Shown here: piece by piece, positions 10,602 to 62,029 of the stretch | Layout: every line of letters starts with the position of its first letter | How positions within the stretch are numbered: the stretch's first letter is position 1 | Assembly (NCBI GenBank): GCA_029582265.1 | Contig: CM055819.1 | Coordinates: forward strand, 7,500,135-7,564,134 | From: Zoroaster sp. YZ-2022 | Taxonomy: Eukaryota > Echinodermata > Asteroidea > Forcipulatida > Zoroasteridae | Length of the DNA: 64,000 bases | Reading direction: 5' to 3' | Program-made: the position numbers and the translations under genes | The notes under the pieces: generated by a model | Database searches by the model: none | What the model saw: the letters and a program-made list of their open reading frames with translations, nothing else | Told to the model about the DNA's origin: nothing

Positions 10602-10992
10602 TGATTTGGACAGAGACGAGTCTTCCCCACAGGTTTGGACCAATCACGGTGCTTGCTTTGTTGTGCGAGCAAATTAAAGGGTTCTTTTATATCTGTTGTT
10701 AATGATTGAGATGAAACTCATGTTACGATCAGAAAGTGAGAAAATATCAGAAGGCAAAAGTACCGAGGAATGACATTGAAAAGAATCGGTTGAATTTAAG
10801 AACTGGGAATTAAACTTATATTCAAATTCAGAGAAGGAATGATCAACGCAACAAATATTGCACTCAAACTGTTTGAAGAGTTACGTTTAATAGTTATTTG
10901 AAAAGTTTATGGTATATCGGAAGGATTCGTCAAACCCATCTGATGATTGGACATAGACGAGTGTTCCCCAAAAGTTTGGACCGATCACGGTG
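10602..10992 (+). other. XPO6 3' flank with a decayed duplicate of the gene's last coding segment
   Basis: Bases 10579-10651 span the end of the XPO6 reading frame plus about 50 bases of 3' UTR. Bases 10918-10992 repeat them with substitutions and small gaps (GTCAAAC, CTGATGATT, AGACGAG, TCCCCA, GTTTGGACC, ATCACGGTG in the same order). No ORF continues through the second copy. No convincing poly(A) site is visible close by; AATAAA occurs at 11974-11979 and again near 12109. Confidence 0.7.
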
Positions 10993-11215
10993 ACATCATT
11001 CTCCATCTGATGGTGCAATGTCAAAAGACTGTTGCATCGCATCATAATTTATGTCACCAGCGCAGCATTTATTTTGGAGGAGTAATTCGGTAACCAGTCC
11101 AGCCAAGCTGATTCCTTGTGATATTGTAACGCCAGCACTCGGGAGGGAAAAAAAACCACCCAAAACTAAGCCTGGATTCAGTACATAAGCTCTGTTCACG
11201 CTGACATCCTCTATC

Positions 11216-11925
11216 AGTGAAAATGATCCATCAGCAAGCTCTAGGGCAGTCTAGTACCCAGTGTCACCTTCACACTACAAGATTAGCTCTTCTGGATTAC
11301 CATTCTATAAAATGGCTTCATTGCACTGACAAGTAATCGTTAGTGCAACACTACTCCCTTGCATACATCTATCCAATGATCACTACAGATTCTCCTGATA
11401 TCAAGTTTACACTATGCAACACCCATGTTGACCATTCAATAAGGCAGGAAATTTAGGGAATTGCGCCCTCTACAGGTCATGCACAAAACGGAGCGGAATG
11501 AACGTTGATAGTGAAAATGATCCATCATCGAGGCAGTCTAGTTCCCATTGTCAACATTACACTACATAATGAGCTCTTCTGGGTTACCAGTCTATAGACT
11601 GACAAGGAGTCGGTTGTGTGTTTAATTTATGCTCGATTGCAACTTGCGCTCTTCTGACGGCCAGCGATCTCTACAGAAACTCCTTATGTGGATCGAGCGA
11701 GAGAATACTCGATGCTACACAGCACCCATGAAAATTAGTGAAGTGCGCCCTCTACAGGCCATGCACAGAGTAGAGCAGAATGAACATCGACAGTGATGCA
11801 GACAAGTCCCAGACAACAATCCTGAAACCGACAATCGTGAAACCGCTGTGTCTCGGTTCATCCCAGACTCTTCCGACTGACGCAAGCAGCAATATTTGAA
11901 GGGAAGGTACAACATTGGTAATTAC
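11216..11925. repeat. Duplicated non-coding modules in the intergenic region
   Basis: GTGAAAATGATCCATCA starts near 11216 and recurs at 11512. GCGCCCTCTACAGG-CATGCACA occurs near 11464 and again near 11747. The modules are diverged and carry no gene. A single unit related to the 81-bp minisatellite closes the block at 11895-11925. Confidence 0.6.
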
Positions 11926-12149
11926 AAGATTATCAAATGGCCGAATTATTATCTAAAACTTTTACTAGGTTTAAATAAAGTTGGTACAAGTATCCAGTCA
12001 TCGTGAGAAATCATTCCATCTGAAGTGCTTTCATCTTAGAGAAAAAAACAGGAATTGTTATGTCAGATTTACAACTGTTTGGCAACTTTGTGTAAATCAT
12101 AAAAACATAATAAACATAAAAATAACAGTTTTTGGTCTTTTTCTAAAAG

Positions 12150-12721
12150 AAAACGTTTTATGATATATTTCTTGAAACTAGAGGGTTGAAATGTGCATGC
12201 GTTACCAAATACTGATGTTGTATCTTCCCAGGTTCAACTTGAGATGGTCTGCGTGAGACGGTCAGGACATAAGTAACCTTTATGTTTAGAATAATGATAA
12301 TTTGGTTAATAGATGGGCTTGAAACAAAACAGCTTTATGGATAAAATATACCAGTGGTAATTCCTTGAAAAAAAAAGAAGAAACTGATTGAATTATTATT
12401 TAAAAGATTACTTGATTTTAAGATGGTGATGGTTTTGAAACCGCCGTGTGCCCGGAACAAGGACATAACGAAAGTGTGACCGGCAAAAGATCGTAAGCAA
12501 TTAATGTGCAAAATTGTGTTTCAATAAAACTGAGTGTGAAAGTTTGGTCGTTTTTCTGCCATTTATAAGTCATTGTAGGAAAGTTAAATTCCACATGGGA
12601 ATGGAAAAACATATCTTGGGAGTAATTCTAGCAACAAATATATAACAGTTATGCCCTACTTTTTTTCAAAGGAGCCATTTTATTGCTTACGACCTTTTGC
12701 TAGGACAAAACGTTGTACTTT
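12150..12721. other. Intergenic DNA, nothing recognised
   Basis: AT-rich sequence between XPO6 and MEI1 with no convincing exon, RNA gene or complete repeat. GTGCCCGGAACAAGGACATA near 12449 resembles the hairpin arm at 12722-12738. Confidence 0.5.
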
Positions 12722-12772
12722 GTGTGCCCGGAAGAAGGTTGTTAGAGCCTTACGACCTTCTTCCGGGCACAA
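12722..12772. repeat. Perfect 17-bp inverted repeat (hairpin)
   Basis: TGTGCCCGGAAGAAGGT is mirrored as ACCTTCTTCCGGGCACA after a short loop of about 17 bases. The flanks also carry partial symmetry (TTACGACC and CAAAACG on both sides), so it may be the centre of a larger decayed foldback. Confidence 0.7.
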
Positions 12773-14260
12773 AACGAAGGGATTCTGTCATTTCCGTGGG
12801 ACATGTTTGGATTTTGAGACATCACAAAAACACAAATTCGAATGAATACAAACTATTAATGCATTTTTATCTTTAACCATACAATGAAATATGCTAAAAA
12901 CACTGAGTTTGGTTTCTGTACTTATATCTTCGTTTTGATAAAGTATGGATTGCATTTACAGACATTCCGGCAGCAGTGTTGATGCCTTTTTAAAGTGAAA
13001 AAAAAAAAATCAAATGAAAGAAACACAGTTATTGTAGATTTTATGATATGCGATCCAATGTGACAAAACCCAGCAAAAGTCTCAAGAGATTGCCCTTTTT
13101 GGACCGCTAGTGTGTAATACCGCCCTCAGGAGGTTGGAACCAATTACAGTTCCTGGATGTCTCCTACCCGTTTACAAACCAACATTACTAACGAAAGCCG
13201 TTTAGAAACCAAAAAAATATATATGCCTTTCTTCTGCATTTTTCAGTTGCTAAAATGTGTTTTTATATTTATACCCTAACGCACTTTTATCAATCATTTT
13301 GTTGGGGACTGATCGGAACGACATTCTGTCATGACATAATGTGACCGTCATGTAAATACATGTTATTGGTAGTGAAACCAAATTTCTTCAGAATTGCCCA
13401 AAAATACTGTACATGTAGTCATATAATGTTTGATATGCGGCAGAGTGCACCCCCACCCCCCATTGTGTCTTCATTGTGTTCCAGGAATCTTAGGAATTCT
13501 TTAGAGGATTTCGGGGGGAGAGGTCCGTTAACAATAGAACAACAGTGTTAGTGTATAGGGACATTTGGGGGGGGGGGGGTGCCATTCTGCCGCATATCGA
13601 GCATGGTATACATGTAGTTGATAAGCTGGGCAAAACATGTGAATGTGAAAATGATGAAAACCCAACTACATTTCACAAAACATGAAGATTTGAGCTCAGT
13701 CAAAAAAAATGCATTTGCTCAAAGGCAAAATATTTGAAACTGAAAAAGTGGAATCCTTTGTGGTCTATTTGAATCCTTTTCTACATACGAGAATCGTGAA
13801 CTAAAACTGAATATTAATATTTCATTTATTTAAGTCATATATTTTACGTTTAATCTTAAGAGTTAATTCAACAGATAAGAAGACAGATTGGTTGGTATTT
13901 TTTTTTTTTTTTTTGGTTTTGATTTTGTAAAATCTTGTGTTTGTACATATAACAAGCTACATGTTCACACATGTACATCAAAACCAAATATGTACAGTTG
14001 TACACATTTATATTTGTACGGATACAACAAATAATGAAATAAACTTAACTATAATTGTATTCTTTTGATTACAGGGGATTTAAATTGATATATATTTTTG
14101 GTCAAAAAATGCCAACTGAATCAGCAATAGCATTGATTTCATGGTTGATTTTTAATCAATAATTGCTGTAATGGATGTATCGCCCAGTTTTTATTCGGAC
14201 AATTTCCTGAAATGTTTGCTTTCATCGGATCATTTCTAGATTTCTGAAATTCTTGGAGCG
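12773..14260. other. Intergenic DNA without a recognised gene
   Basis: AT-rich, with homopolymer runs (a G run near 13570, T runs near 13900) and a pair of inverted segments around GATATGCGGCAGAGTG (13432) and GCCGCATATCGAGCATG (13590) that bracket about 150 bases. No exon pattern found. Confidence 0.45.
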
Positions 14261-14261
14261 G

Positions 14262-14425
14262 GTGATAATCAATTGATTTGATTTTGCCCTTACACCGACT
14301 GTATACTCGGTGCTTTCCGAAGTGTTTGTGAAATAATTTTTTTTTCCACAGACACTTGAAAAGCACCGAGTATAAAGTGTTTCATACATTACATCGGTGT
14401 TAAGGGCAAAAATCAAATCAATTAT
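14262..14425. repeat. Foldback remnant, GATTTTGCCCTTACACCGA type
   Basis: AATCAATTGATTTTGATTTTG-type sequence and TTACACCGA pair with ATCGGTGTTAAGGGCAAAAA on the other side, and GTATACTCGGTGCTTTCC pairs with AAAGCACCGAGTATA. The same ends occur at 18230-18330, 19500-19615 and beside the tRNA-like elements at 19668 and 38436, so this is part of that composite family. Confidence 0.6.
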
Positions 14426-14787
14426 GGGATCCCATGGCCGAGCGGTTTAGTGCATCGGACTTGTGTTCTGATGGCCGAGTCGTCAGAATGTGGGTTAGAA
14501 TCCCGGCCACGACCGTGGTGCTTGTGTCCCTGAGCAAGACACTTAACTATAATTGCTTCTCTCCACCCAGGGGTATAAATGGGGAGCTGTGAGGGCAGAG
14601 ATGGTAATTGTGTTTGATTAAGCTCGTTGCGCTACACATTTGGCAGCATGGGCTGCATACTCCCCAGGGAGTTGAGATGGTTCTAGGAATGATATAACTG
14701 GCCCGATGACAGGGGTAATAATGTTCATGCGCCATGAGCGTCAAACTTGGCGGATACCAATATAAGTGTCCATCATTATTATTATTG
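14426..14787 (+). repeat. tRNA-derived SINE with (ATT)n tail
   Basis: The head has CATGGCCGAGCGGTTTAGTG, then a decayed B box, the central domain GTGTCCCTGAGCAAGACACT and an ATT tail. It sits directly against the foldback at 14262-14425. Confidence 0.85.
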
Positions 14788-15026
14788 TAATCATTTCTGA
14801 ATAATTTAAAATGAGAAAGTTCAGAAATAATTGTCGGAAGCTGGTTGAACAATAAAAGAGTGCTCGAATAAATATGTGACGGGACCCAGCATAAATAAAA
14901 TTTGAGACATATTTACTGAAAAATCTTGTCTCATGATTATTTTGGGAAATGTGTCAGTATACTGCATCTGTTTTCCTTATCTCATCTGAAATGGCAACGA
15001 TCCGAATGAAAAAGAGAACATCTGAT

Positions 15027-15249
15027 ACAATAAACCCTTTCACGGTAATATGCGCCATGTTTTTGACGGGGCAAAATTGTTTATTTCGAACACTCGTTGC
15101 CGTCTGCGACCCAGCGCTCGAACTTCATGTATATTCTAGACGCGTGTGTGAAGTTCGAGCGCTGGGTCGCAGACGGCAACAAGTGTTCGAAATAAACAAT
15201 TTTGCCCCGTCAAAAACATGGCGCATATTACCGTGAAAGGGTTTATTGT
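15027..15249. repeat. Near-perfect foldback, about 100-bp arms
   Basis: The arms begin ACAATAAACCCTTTCACGG and end CCGTGAAAGGGTTTATTGT. They match almost base for base for about 100 bp (one visible difference, CACTCGTTG versus CAAGTGTTC region) around a 20-30 base centre. This is a miniature foldback element of recent origin, or a locally made inverted duplication. No target duplication is clear. Confidence 0.85.
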
Positions 15250-15427
15250 GAAAAACATGGGTGATACGTCTTTAATTAGCATTTCAACTAAATATTGTAA
15301 GTATGTATTTATGGAGACCGAATCTGTATAGCAATTATAGCTGTATAATGGTTAAGAACTTGTGCATGCAATTTTTTGTAACAAAAAAAAAACTCCAAAA
15401 GTTGTGTGTGTTTTGGGATATTATATA

Positions 15428-15654
15428 CTACTCAAAACAATTTAGGGAACACCGGAATAATCTCAGTTAAAGCAAGATCATTTATTTCAGATAAACACAA
15501 TGTTTCACAGAATTGATGAGTTAACAAAGAATTTAGACGTGTGACAGATTGAACACGGCCATTGTGTCAATATTGCTGGTACATGACATCATTGCACATG
15601 GCCCAAACCTATTTGATGTTAAAAATCCGGTGTTCCCTAAATTGTTTTGAGTAG
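15428..15654 (+). mobile_element. Mariner-type miniature element, TA target
   Basis: The terminal inverted repeat is CTACTCAAAACAATTTAGGG plus AACACCGG (28 bp), mirrored at the right end and flanked by TA on both sides (15426-15427, 15655-15656). 227 bp with no coding capacity. Sister copies at 30879-31137 and 40269-40531. Confidence 0.88.
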
Positions 15655-15819
15655 TATACATGTTGTCAGCCTTATTTATAGACTGTGTGCAAGTAAGTCA
15701 CAGATCACCAGCAATGCTTGCAACATGGCCATTTTTAATAGTGATCACCACCTCATAAGAAAAATGCACCGTTTGAATCTATACATTCATCGTCATTTCC
15801 CAGAGTCCGAGTTGTAACC

Positions 15820-16090
15820 TCCAGTTCTTTTCAGAACTAATTACTACTCAATAGAGAATTTCACATGGTGTCAGCGCAATTAGTCTTACTTATCCTCTTC
15901 ACCATGCAAAAAGCTACAAGTTTTACATTCGTCATCTGTTTTATAAATGGTTTATATGATCCATCTTGATTTGCTTGGCAAACCACGTCGGATACAGCAA
16001 ATCTAGCAGTGTCACATTGCAAAGTGATAAGCAACTCTTGCGGCTGGACTGAAACTAGCCACAAAATTGTGGTCGCATCGTAATCATACT
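15820..16090 (+). repeat. Fragment of the Penelope-associated dispersed repeat
   Basis: GAGTTGTAACCTCCAGTTC, CAGAACTAATTACTACTCAA and TTTCACATGGTGTCAGCGC match the region after the hammerhead-like motif in other copies. The motif itself is missing here. Confidence 0.45.
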
Positions 16091-16539
16091 AATCATCCAA
16101 AAATCAGCCAAAAGTGCTTTTAATTCATTTTAGAGAAAACATCCAATATTATACACATTTACAATTAGTTGCCAGAGGGTCAACTTTTCTCATTACTTAG
16201 ACTCCGCATTGAACCAAAACTTTCACAGGTTGGTTGTTTAACCTTCTTACTATAGCTGAACTGCAGTGGCAAGTAGCTATAGAGGTCAAAATCAGCCAAC
16301 TGACTTGTTTTGACTGTTGACCCAAATGTGCACACGGGGGCATTTTTGACCACCCTGAACAATACAAGACCATGCTTTTACCAGTCAAAAAAAGGTTGAC
16401 TCATTTTGACCTGTAAATGTACTTACTACACGTAAGGTTTGACAGTGTTCGACTTTTAAGTGCACTAGATACCTTGGCAAGTATATTAACGTTTTGACTG
16501 ATTTTGACCCTTGCAGTTGCAAAAGGGTTAATGTGTATA

Positions 16540-16612
16540 TCTCGATTCAAAGAGAGTAAACATGCTCACAGAAGCAGTTTTGTCAACATGAGAAATGTTG
16601 TACCTATCCTTT
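16540..16612 (-). repeat. Dispersed unit related to the 81-bp minisatellite
   Basis: TCTCGATTCAAAGAGAGTAA, CATGCTCACAGAAGCAGTTT and a degraded CAACATG..GTTGTACCT follow in the same order as the reverse complement of one minisatellite unit. It shows the unit exists outside the array. Confidence 0.65.
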
Positions 16613-16618
16613 TAACAC

Positions 16619-16892
16619 CTCCGGCGTGACACTTGTGTCCTTGAGCAAGACACTTAACCATAATTGCTTCACCCCAGGGGTTAAATGGGTACCTGTGAGG
16701 GCAGAGTTGGTTGATTAGCCCTATATGCGCTGTAATGGCAGCAATTGAACTGTATACTCCCGAGGGAGCTGAGATGGTTTCAGGAATGATTTATGAGCCT
16801 TATGAGCAGGGGTAATGATATAATGCACCTTGAGTACCACTTAGTTGGTGGATATGTGCGCTATATAAGTCCACACATTATTATTATTATTA
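16619..16892 (+). repeat. tRNA-derived SINE with (ATT)n tail, 5' truncated
   Basis: It starts within GGCGTGACACTTGTGTCC and continues through the standard body to GCGCTATATAAGTCCACAC and an ATT tail. Confidence 0.85.
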
Positions 16893-17139
16893 CCTCTTGC
16901 AGATGTCTAAATCACTAAAACTCCTCATTTACAAAATAAGCTAATTCTGTAAGGGTTGATTTAATTCCAAAACTGGTATCTTTCACTGTAATTCAGCAAA
17001 GGGTATTAAAATGAAGTCTTTATTTATAGTCTTTATATCCTGATACTGGTAGTTGCCAGTTTAGTTGACTTTTAAATGGAGTGTACACTTTTAGTAATTA
17101 ATTACCTGGTTATAAAATTACTGAATTAGTCTAAAAAAC

Positions 17140-17434
17140 CAGGCCTGTGATTTCTCAGGATTTTTCCCAATTTCAAGATTTTTTTTTTACAAATCTCCCT
17201 TTGCCTCAAAATTTTCGTGAAAGAAGAGAAGTAGCTACCAAGGAACAAAAGAAGTAACCTGTGTTGTGTCCAAACGTTTAGTTTCTTGTTTGTGGGGATG
17301 TGGAGAGTCGGTAAATCCTCCAAAATTAACCATCCAGGAGGTACAGGGGGGCTTTGTCCTCTAGACCAAACAGAAACCCAGGCCCCCGCTATCCATTTTT
17401 CATAATTTGTTACTTTTGTCAAATCACACCCCTG
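17140..17434 (-). mobile_element. hAT-like miniature element with 6-bp target duplication
   Basis: The element runs from CAGGCCTGTGATTTCTCAGG to AAATCACACCCCTG and is flanked on both sides by AAAAAC (17134-17139 and 17435-17440). CAGG...CCTG ends are typical of hAT elements; most hATs make 8-bp duplications, but 5-6 bp groups are known. 295 bp, non-coding. Confidence 0.8.
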
Positions 17435-17885
17435 AAAAACTTGTTTGATGTGAAGTTGATGATGGTACCAAACATCCTGAGAAATTATTCCATTGCACGT
17501 CCTGATCTTTTATAAAAAAAAGTGATCTATTTTCACATTTAGAATGCATGTACACAAAAGTCAACATGCATTTTCAATATTTTCCAGTTAATGACATAAC
17601 AAAGTCGGCTAAACTTTTCACAGGTTGATTTATGCACGTCTTTCTTGATTCTTGTCAAGTACGGATGCGTTTACCAAAAGCGTACACTTCCTTTAATATC
17701 TAGTCTATTTATACATTATTAATGAGTCACTAATTAGGAATTGGGTCAAAACTTTCACGCAGTATACTGTGGTTTGCATAGTCCAGTGATCTATTTAAGG
17801 GTATGTTTTTATACACATATATTGAGACATTTTTACTTGACGCAAGGCTACTGTACACATTAATTTTGTTACTAAGACCCAACTA

Positions 17886-18211
17886 TGACCAATTTCACAG
17901 AGCTGCTTAGCAGATAAAATTACTAGAAAAAATTGCTTAGTGGATTTCTTTGGTTACCAGCCAAACTTTCATACAAAATGTATGCATTTTGGCTGGTAGC
18001 CTGTTTTACGTTGCTTAGGAAAATTCTCTGCTGAGCAGCAGAGAATTCTGCTTACCAAATGTTTTCGCTATTAAGCATTATTATACAGAATACCTGCCAA
18101 ATTACAAACATTTTGTGTGGAACTTTGGACGGTAACTAACAAAACTTGTTTAGCAAATTTTTCAGGTAAGCAATTTTTTTTGTCTGGTTGGCAGCTCTAT
18201 GAAATTGAGTC
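17886..18211. repeat. Foldback element, CAATTTCATAGAGCTGC ends
   Basis: The left end GACCAATTTCACAGAGCTGC is the inverse of the right end GCAGCTCTATGAAATTGAGTC, with internal AAGC/GCTTA-rich text. Related ends at 32289-32549 and 60199-60347. Confidence 0.65.
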
Positions 18212-18822
18212 ATATTCAGATGATGATTGATTTAATTTTGACCTTTTTTCACAAACACGGACTATACGTCGGTCGGTGTAAGGGCAAAATTAAATTAATT
18301 GTTTATCACCCGACACAAGAATTTCATCAGTCATATTCAGATGATTTCTCAATCTGAAGGTGTATGCAGAAGCCAATTTGCCGGCTGACGTTACTCCCAA
18401 CAACTGATAACAACTTGGCAAATCTTCAGTGCTTAGAAACGCAATACATTTGCAGTCGGCAAACCCATAGCTCTAGGTTTATTCCGGTCCAACCCTTGTT
18501 CTAGTACCTTTGATGTTTCATTTGCCGACCGAGGCTCTAAATGCCGACTGAGAAAAATTATTGGGGGGTGTGAGAGCCTATATTTTGCCAATATTGAACA
18601 TTTTGGCTAGATTATGAGTGAGATATTTGGGGCAGTGCAACCATCAGTTGAAGGTGTGACCTTACTGATGAATGTTACCTGATTCTATGCACATTGTCGC
18701 TTGGACCATATCTCTTCCATTTGGAAATATCTGAAACAAACCCTTCACTGGCAAAATCAAATTGCTTATTCAGTGAGCCTGTCATTTACAATGACATTTT
18801 GGCTTTGAATTTGCACATTGTT

Positions 18823-18965
18823 GGCACCTGTCTAATGTGGCTGCTTTTCCCAGTCCTGTTGGCCACCCAAGACACAATCACAGGTTATCACATGGTCGGC
18901 ACCTGTCTAATGTGGCTGCTTTTTCCAGTCCTGTTAGCCACCCAAGACACAATCACAGGTTATTA
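18823..18965 (+). repeat. Two-copy tandem repeat, 75-bp unit
   Basis: GGCACCTGTCTAATGTGGCT starts at 18823 and again at 18898. Both copies run to GACACAATCACAGGTTAT with few changes. The frame open through it is not a gene by any other sign. Confidence 0.8.
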
Positions 18966-19502
18966 CATTGCGGGAGCTGTGTAATGTGGCCAATCATTTA
19001 GTCACATATGCAACCCCTTAGTTAAGCTTCAAGGCCAGTTCTTACAAGAATGTGAAACAAATATGTTGTGAATTTGCAGTGAATGATTTTCAAAAGTTCA
19101 CATGTGTTCAGTATCTGGAAATATATATGTTTACCTTACATTTTTTATGTCAATACCAGGGTAGTTCCTGGTTGGTGTCCATGCCACTACATGTATACAC
19201 ACATTTGATTGTATAATTCTGCCTATAATGCAACCGGTTTTTTTCAGATCTATTTACTACTGAAAAGAGACTTTCTACATGGCGTCCACCGCAAACAGTC
19301 TTTACTTATCCTTTTCACCATGCAAAGCTACAAGGCTTACGCCTAACTGGCTGGCGGGTCTACATTCTCCCCAAATTGAGATGGTTTCAGGAATGGTTTC
19401 GTTGCCTAATGGCTGGGGGTTAAAAATAATGTACTGCGCTTTCATGCCTCGCTTAATATTAAAGGCATCTTATAAATACCGACTTATTGTTGTAGTTTGA
19501 TG

Positions 19503-19815
19503 AAATTCTTGCGTCGGGTGATAAACAATTGATTTAATTTTGCCCTACACCGACGTGTGTATAGCACTGTATACTCAGTTAAATCAATTATTTATCACCA
19601 GACGCAAGAATTTCATCAAACTATAAATATCGCGGCACCCGCTGCTATATAGGATTCTAGCCAGCCAATCGACATTGGGCAAGCTCGGTGGTCGAGAGGT
19701 CAAGACGTCTGCACTAGTAAGCAGGAGGTCGTGGGTTCGAATCCTGCCTGAGTCGCCTGCGAAGTTTTTTCCACAGACACTCGGAAAGCACGGTGTAGGG
19801 CAAAATTAAATCGAC
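19503..19815 (+). repeat. tRNA-like SINE with foldback flank
   Basis: At 19503-19618 a foldback pairs GAAATTCTTGCGTCGGGTGA with TCACCAGACGCAAGAATTTC. At 19678-19757 there is a tRNA-like unit with A box TGGTCGAGAGG and perfect B box GGTTCGAATCC, followed by CACAGACACTCGGAAAGCAC and GTAGGGCAAAATTAAATC. The anticodon loop is not canonical, so I call it a SINE, not a tRNA gene. Same family at 38436-39243. Confidence 0.75.
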
Positions 19816-20006
19816 TTATTGTTGTTATTGTTATGTTATTGCCACACTATGCAACCAATTGGACGTTACCGCAAACCGAAACGATATCAATTGGACGCTG
19901 TACAATAAAAACAGTCAAATGAGAATTATGTTACTGCATTACAGTGTTCAGTACTTTATTGTGGGTGTGGGTTCATTGTCATTCAGTTTTGGTAAACTTC
20001 TGAGAA

Positions 20007-20344
20007 TAGCAAAGGCAAAAAAAAATATTCTCCGGTTTCTGGTCTCCACACGTGTTGCCTCAGACCCATGCATCAGCTTTTTAAATTTTTTTTAAATATG
20101 AAACAATGACCAATTGCAGCCAAAATTGCTGGAGATTGGAATTCTGCCGTGCTGTGTTTTAAACGAATTTTTCACATAGGGGTATGAACGTTTGCTCTCT
20201 TAGCCACCATACTTTGTATATAGGAAATTTGGTCCCCGCGATAAATGTATCACATATTTCCCTGTTGGCCAAAAAAAATGCGTTACTGCACCAATTTTGA
20301 AGCCGACCAATGACCAGAAACCAGAGACTTTTTTTTTTTTAGCC
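20007..20344 (+). repeat. Dispersed repeat, GGCC...TTTCTGGTCTC ends
   Basis: The ends carry TCTCCGGTTTCTGGTCTCC and GACCAGAAACCAGAGAC (inverted). The interior has CAATTGCAGCCAAAATTGCT and CACATAGGGGTATGAACG. Related copies at 21425-21655 (reverse), 48465-49446 (interrupted) and 50311-50703. Confidence 0.75.
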
Positions 20345-20359
20345 TAAGGTCTTTATTTA

Positions 20360-20760
20360 AACCCTAAGACCAGTTTGTACTCGCATATATTGCGAATAGA
20401 TCATCGATTCGCATCAACCACAAAATGAGATGAGTTATGCGGATCACTTGTGTTTCTGGGGGAAAACTGGAATTTGTTGGAAAAACCTACATGTACAAGG
20501 TTTACCCCTTGTGATTCTGGGGCTGTTGACCCTAAGACCAGTTTGTACCTTGCATGTATGCGAATAAATCATCGATTCGCATCAAACAGTTACCATGAGA
20601 TGACTTATGCGGATCACTTGTGATTCTGGGGGAAACCTAATATTTGGGAGAAAAAACTTGAATTTGTTGGGAAAACCTACAAGGCTTAACCCTTATTATT
20701 GGGGGAAAAACACAAGATTTACCCCTCGTGATTTGGTGGAATTTTATTTTAACAGATCAG
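20360..20760 (+). repeat. Short tandem duplication, about 165-bp unit
   Basis: GACCAGTTTGTACxxGCAT, ATCATCGATTCGCATCA and TATGCGGATCACTTGTG occur in the same order twice, starting near 20369 and 20535. Non-coding; a third partial piece with GCGGATCACT is near 20770. Confidence 0.6.
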
Positions 20761-21424
20761 TTCATCTTATGCGGATCACTCACAGTGAGTCTCGGTTTTC
20801 TGACGTCACAATTTGCTTGTATTGCAAAGGGTGAAACGTAAAAAATCTGCTGAAGTGTATGCCACAAAAAAATAACCGATATATTTCTTTCAAACTGCTT
20901 CAGGACTTGACTTCAGACTGAGGAATATGGTCGAACCTTTCCCCTCTCTATGTGGGGGAAGTGTCCCCCTCCTGGGTCAGTCATTGACCAGGCCAGCTGA
21001 TTTTTCACTCTTGATACTTGCCTAGTTTTTTGAAAAGGTCCCTTGCGAGCGTGCTAGTCTTGGGTTTGGCGGTGTAGACGGTCCCTGGATGCTGTAACAC
21101 CACACCGCTCATCTGACTGGAGAATCGTTAAGGATGGAAACAGATTTGTATTTGTAAAATAAATGTGTATTAAACAATACCCATTTTATAAGACCTCAAT
21201 CTCTGAAAGCATTGTTTTATACATTGGTCTTAATCCCTTCCTGTTGAGTAATTTAATACTTTGTAATTACAACAACATGAAATCTTTGATAGTGAAAGGC
21301 CAGGGTTATTATGACAGAAGTCAATGTTCCCCCTTGTCATTGGTCGGCGTCAAAATCGGTGCGGTGAGCATTTTTTTATTTATTTATTTTTCTCAGTCAT
21401 CTTTTTTTTGCAAACAGAGACATA

Positions 21425-21655
21425 TGTGATACATTGTATACGCGGGGACCAAATTTCCCATCAAAAGTATGGTGGCTAAGAGAGGCCTCACAAATCGGGC
21501 AAATGTTCATACCCCTATGTGAAAAAGTCATTTAAAGCACGGCAGAATTTCAATGATCCAGCAGTTTTGGCTGCAATTGGACATCGTTTCATAGCACAAA
21601 AAAAAGAAAATTTAAAATGCCGATGCGCAGGTCTGAGGCGACGTGCGCAGGGACT
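21425..21655 (-). repeat. Reverse copy of the GGCC...TTTCTGGTCTC repeat, next to the MEI1 stop
   Basis: It carries CATACCCCTATGTGAAAAAG and AGCAGTTTTGGCTGCAATTG, the reverse complement of the interior at 20007-20344. It begins only about 15 bases past the MEI1 stop codon, so any longer MEI1 3' UTR would be made of this repeat. Confidence 0.7.
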
Positions 21656-21669
21656 ATGATCATTTATAT

Positions 21670-61835
<40,166 letters not shown>

Positions 61836-61869
61836 CTAGCATGCAGACGTTATTGAGTGAAAGTAAAAC

Positions 61870-62012
61870 TTGTAGCTTTGCATGGTGAGGATGATAAGTA
61901 AGACTGATTGCGGTGACACCATGTGGAATCTCAATTGAGTAGTAATTAGTTCTGAAAAGAACTGGGGGTACAACTCGACGTTTCGATCAGTATGCTCTGA
62001 TCGTCCTCTGGC
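61870..62012 (-). repeat. Penelope-type fragment with hammerhead-like motif
   Basis: Minus strand 62012-61973: CAGAGGA (one change from CUGANGA), CGATCAG-AGCATA-CTGATCG, AAACGTCGAG. The GAAA and GUC core is intact in this copy. Confidence 0.6.
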
Positions 62013-62029
62013 GACCTATACTACAGACT

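Noticed and set aside
19678..19757. tRNA gene candidates here and at 38490, 38740, 40711 and other SINE heads
   Set aside because: A and B boxes are good, but each sits in a multi-copy repeat with SINE bodies, and the anticodon arms are not canonical. They are SINE heads.
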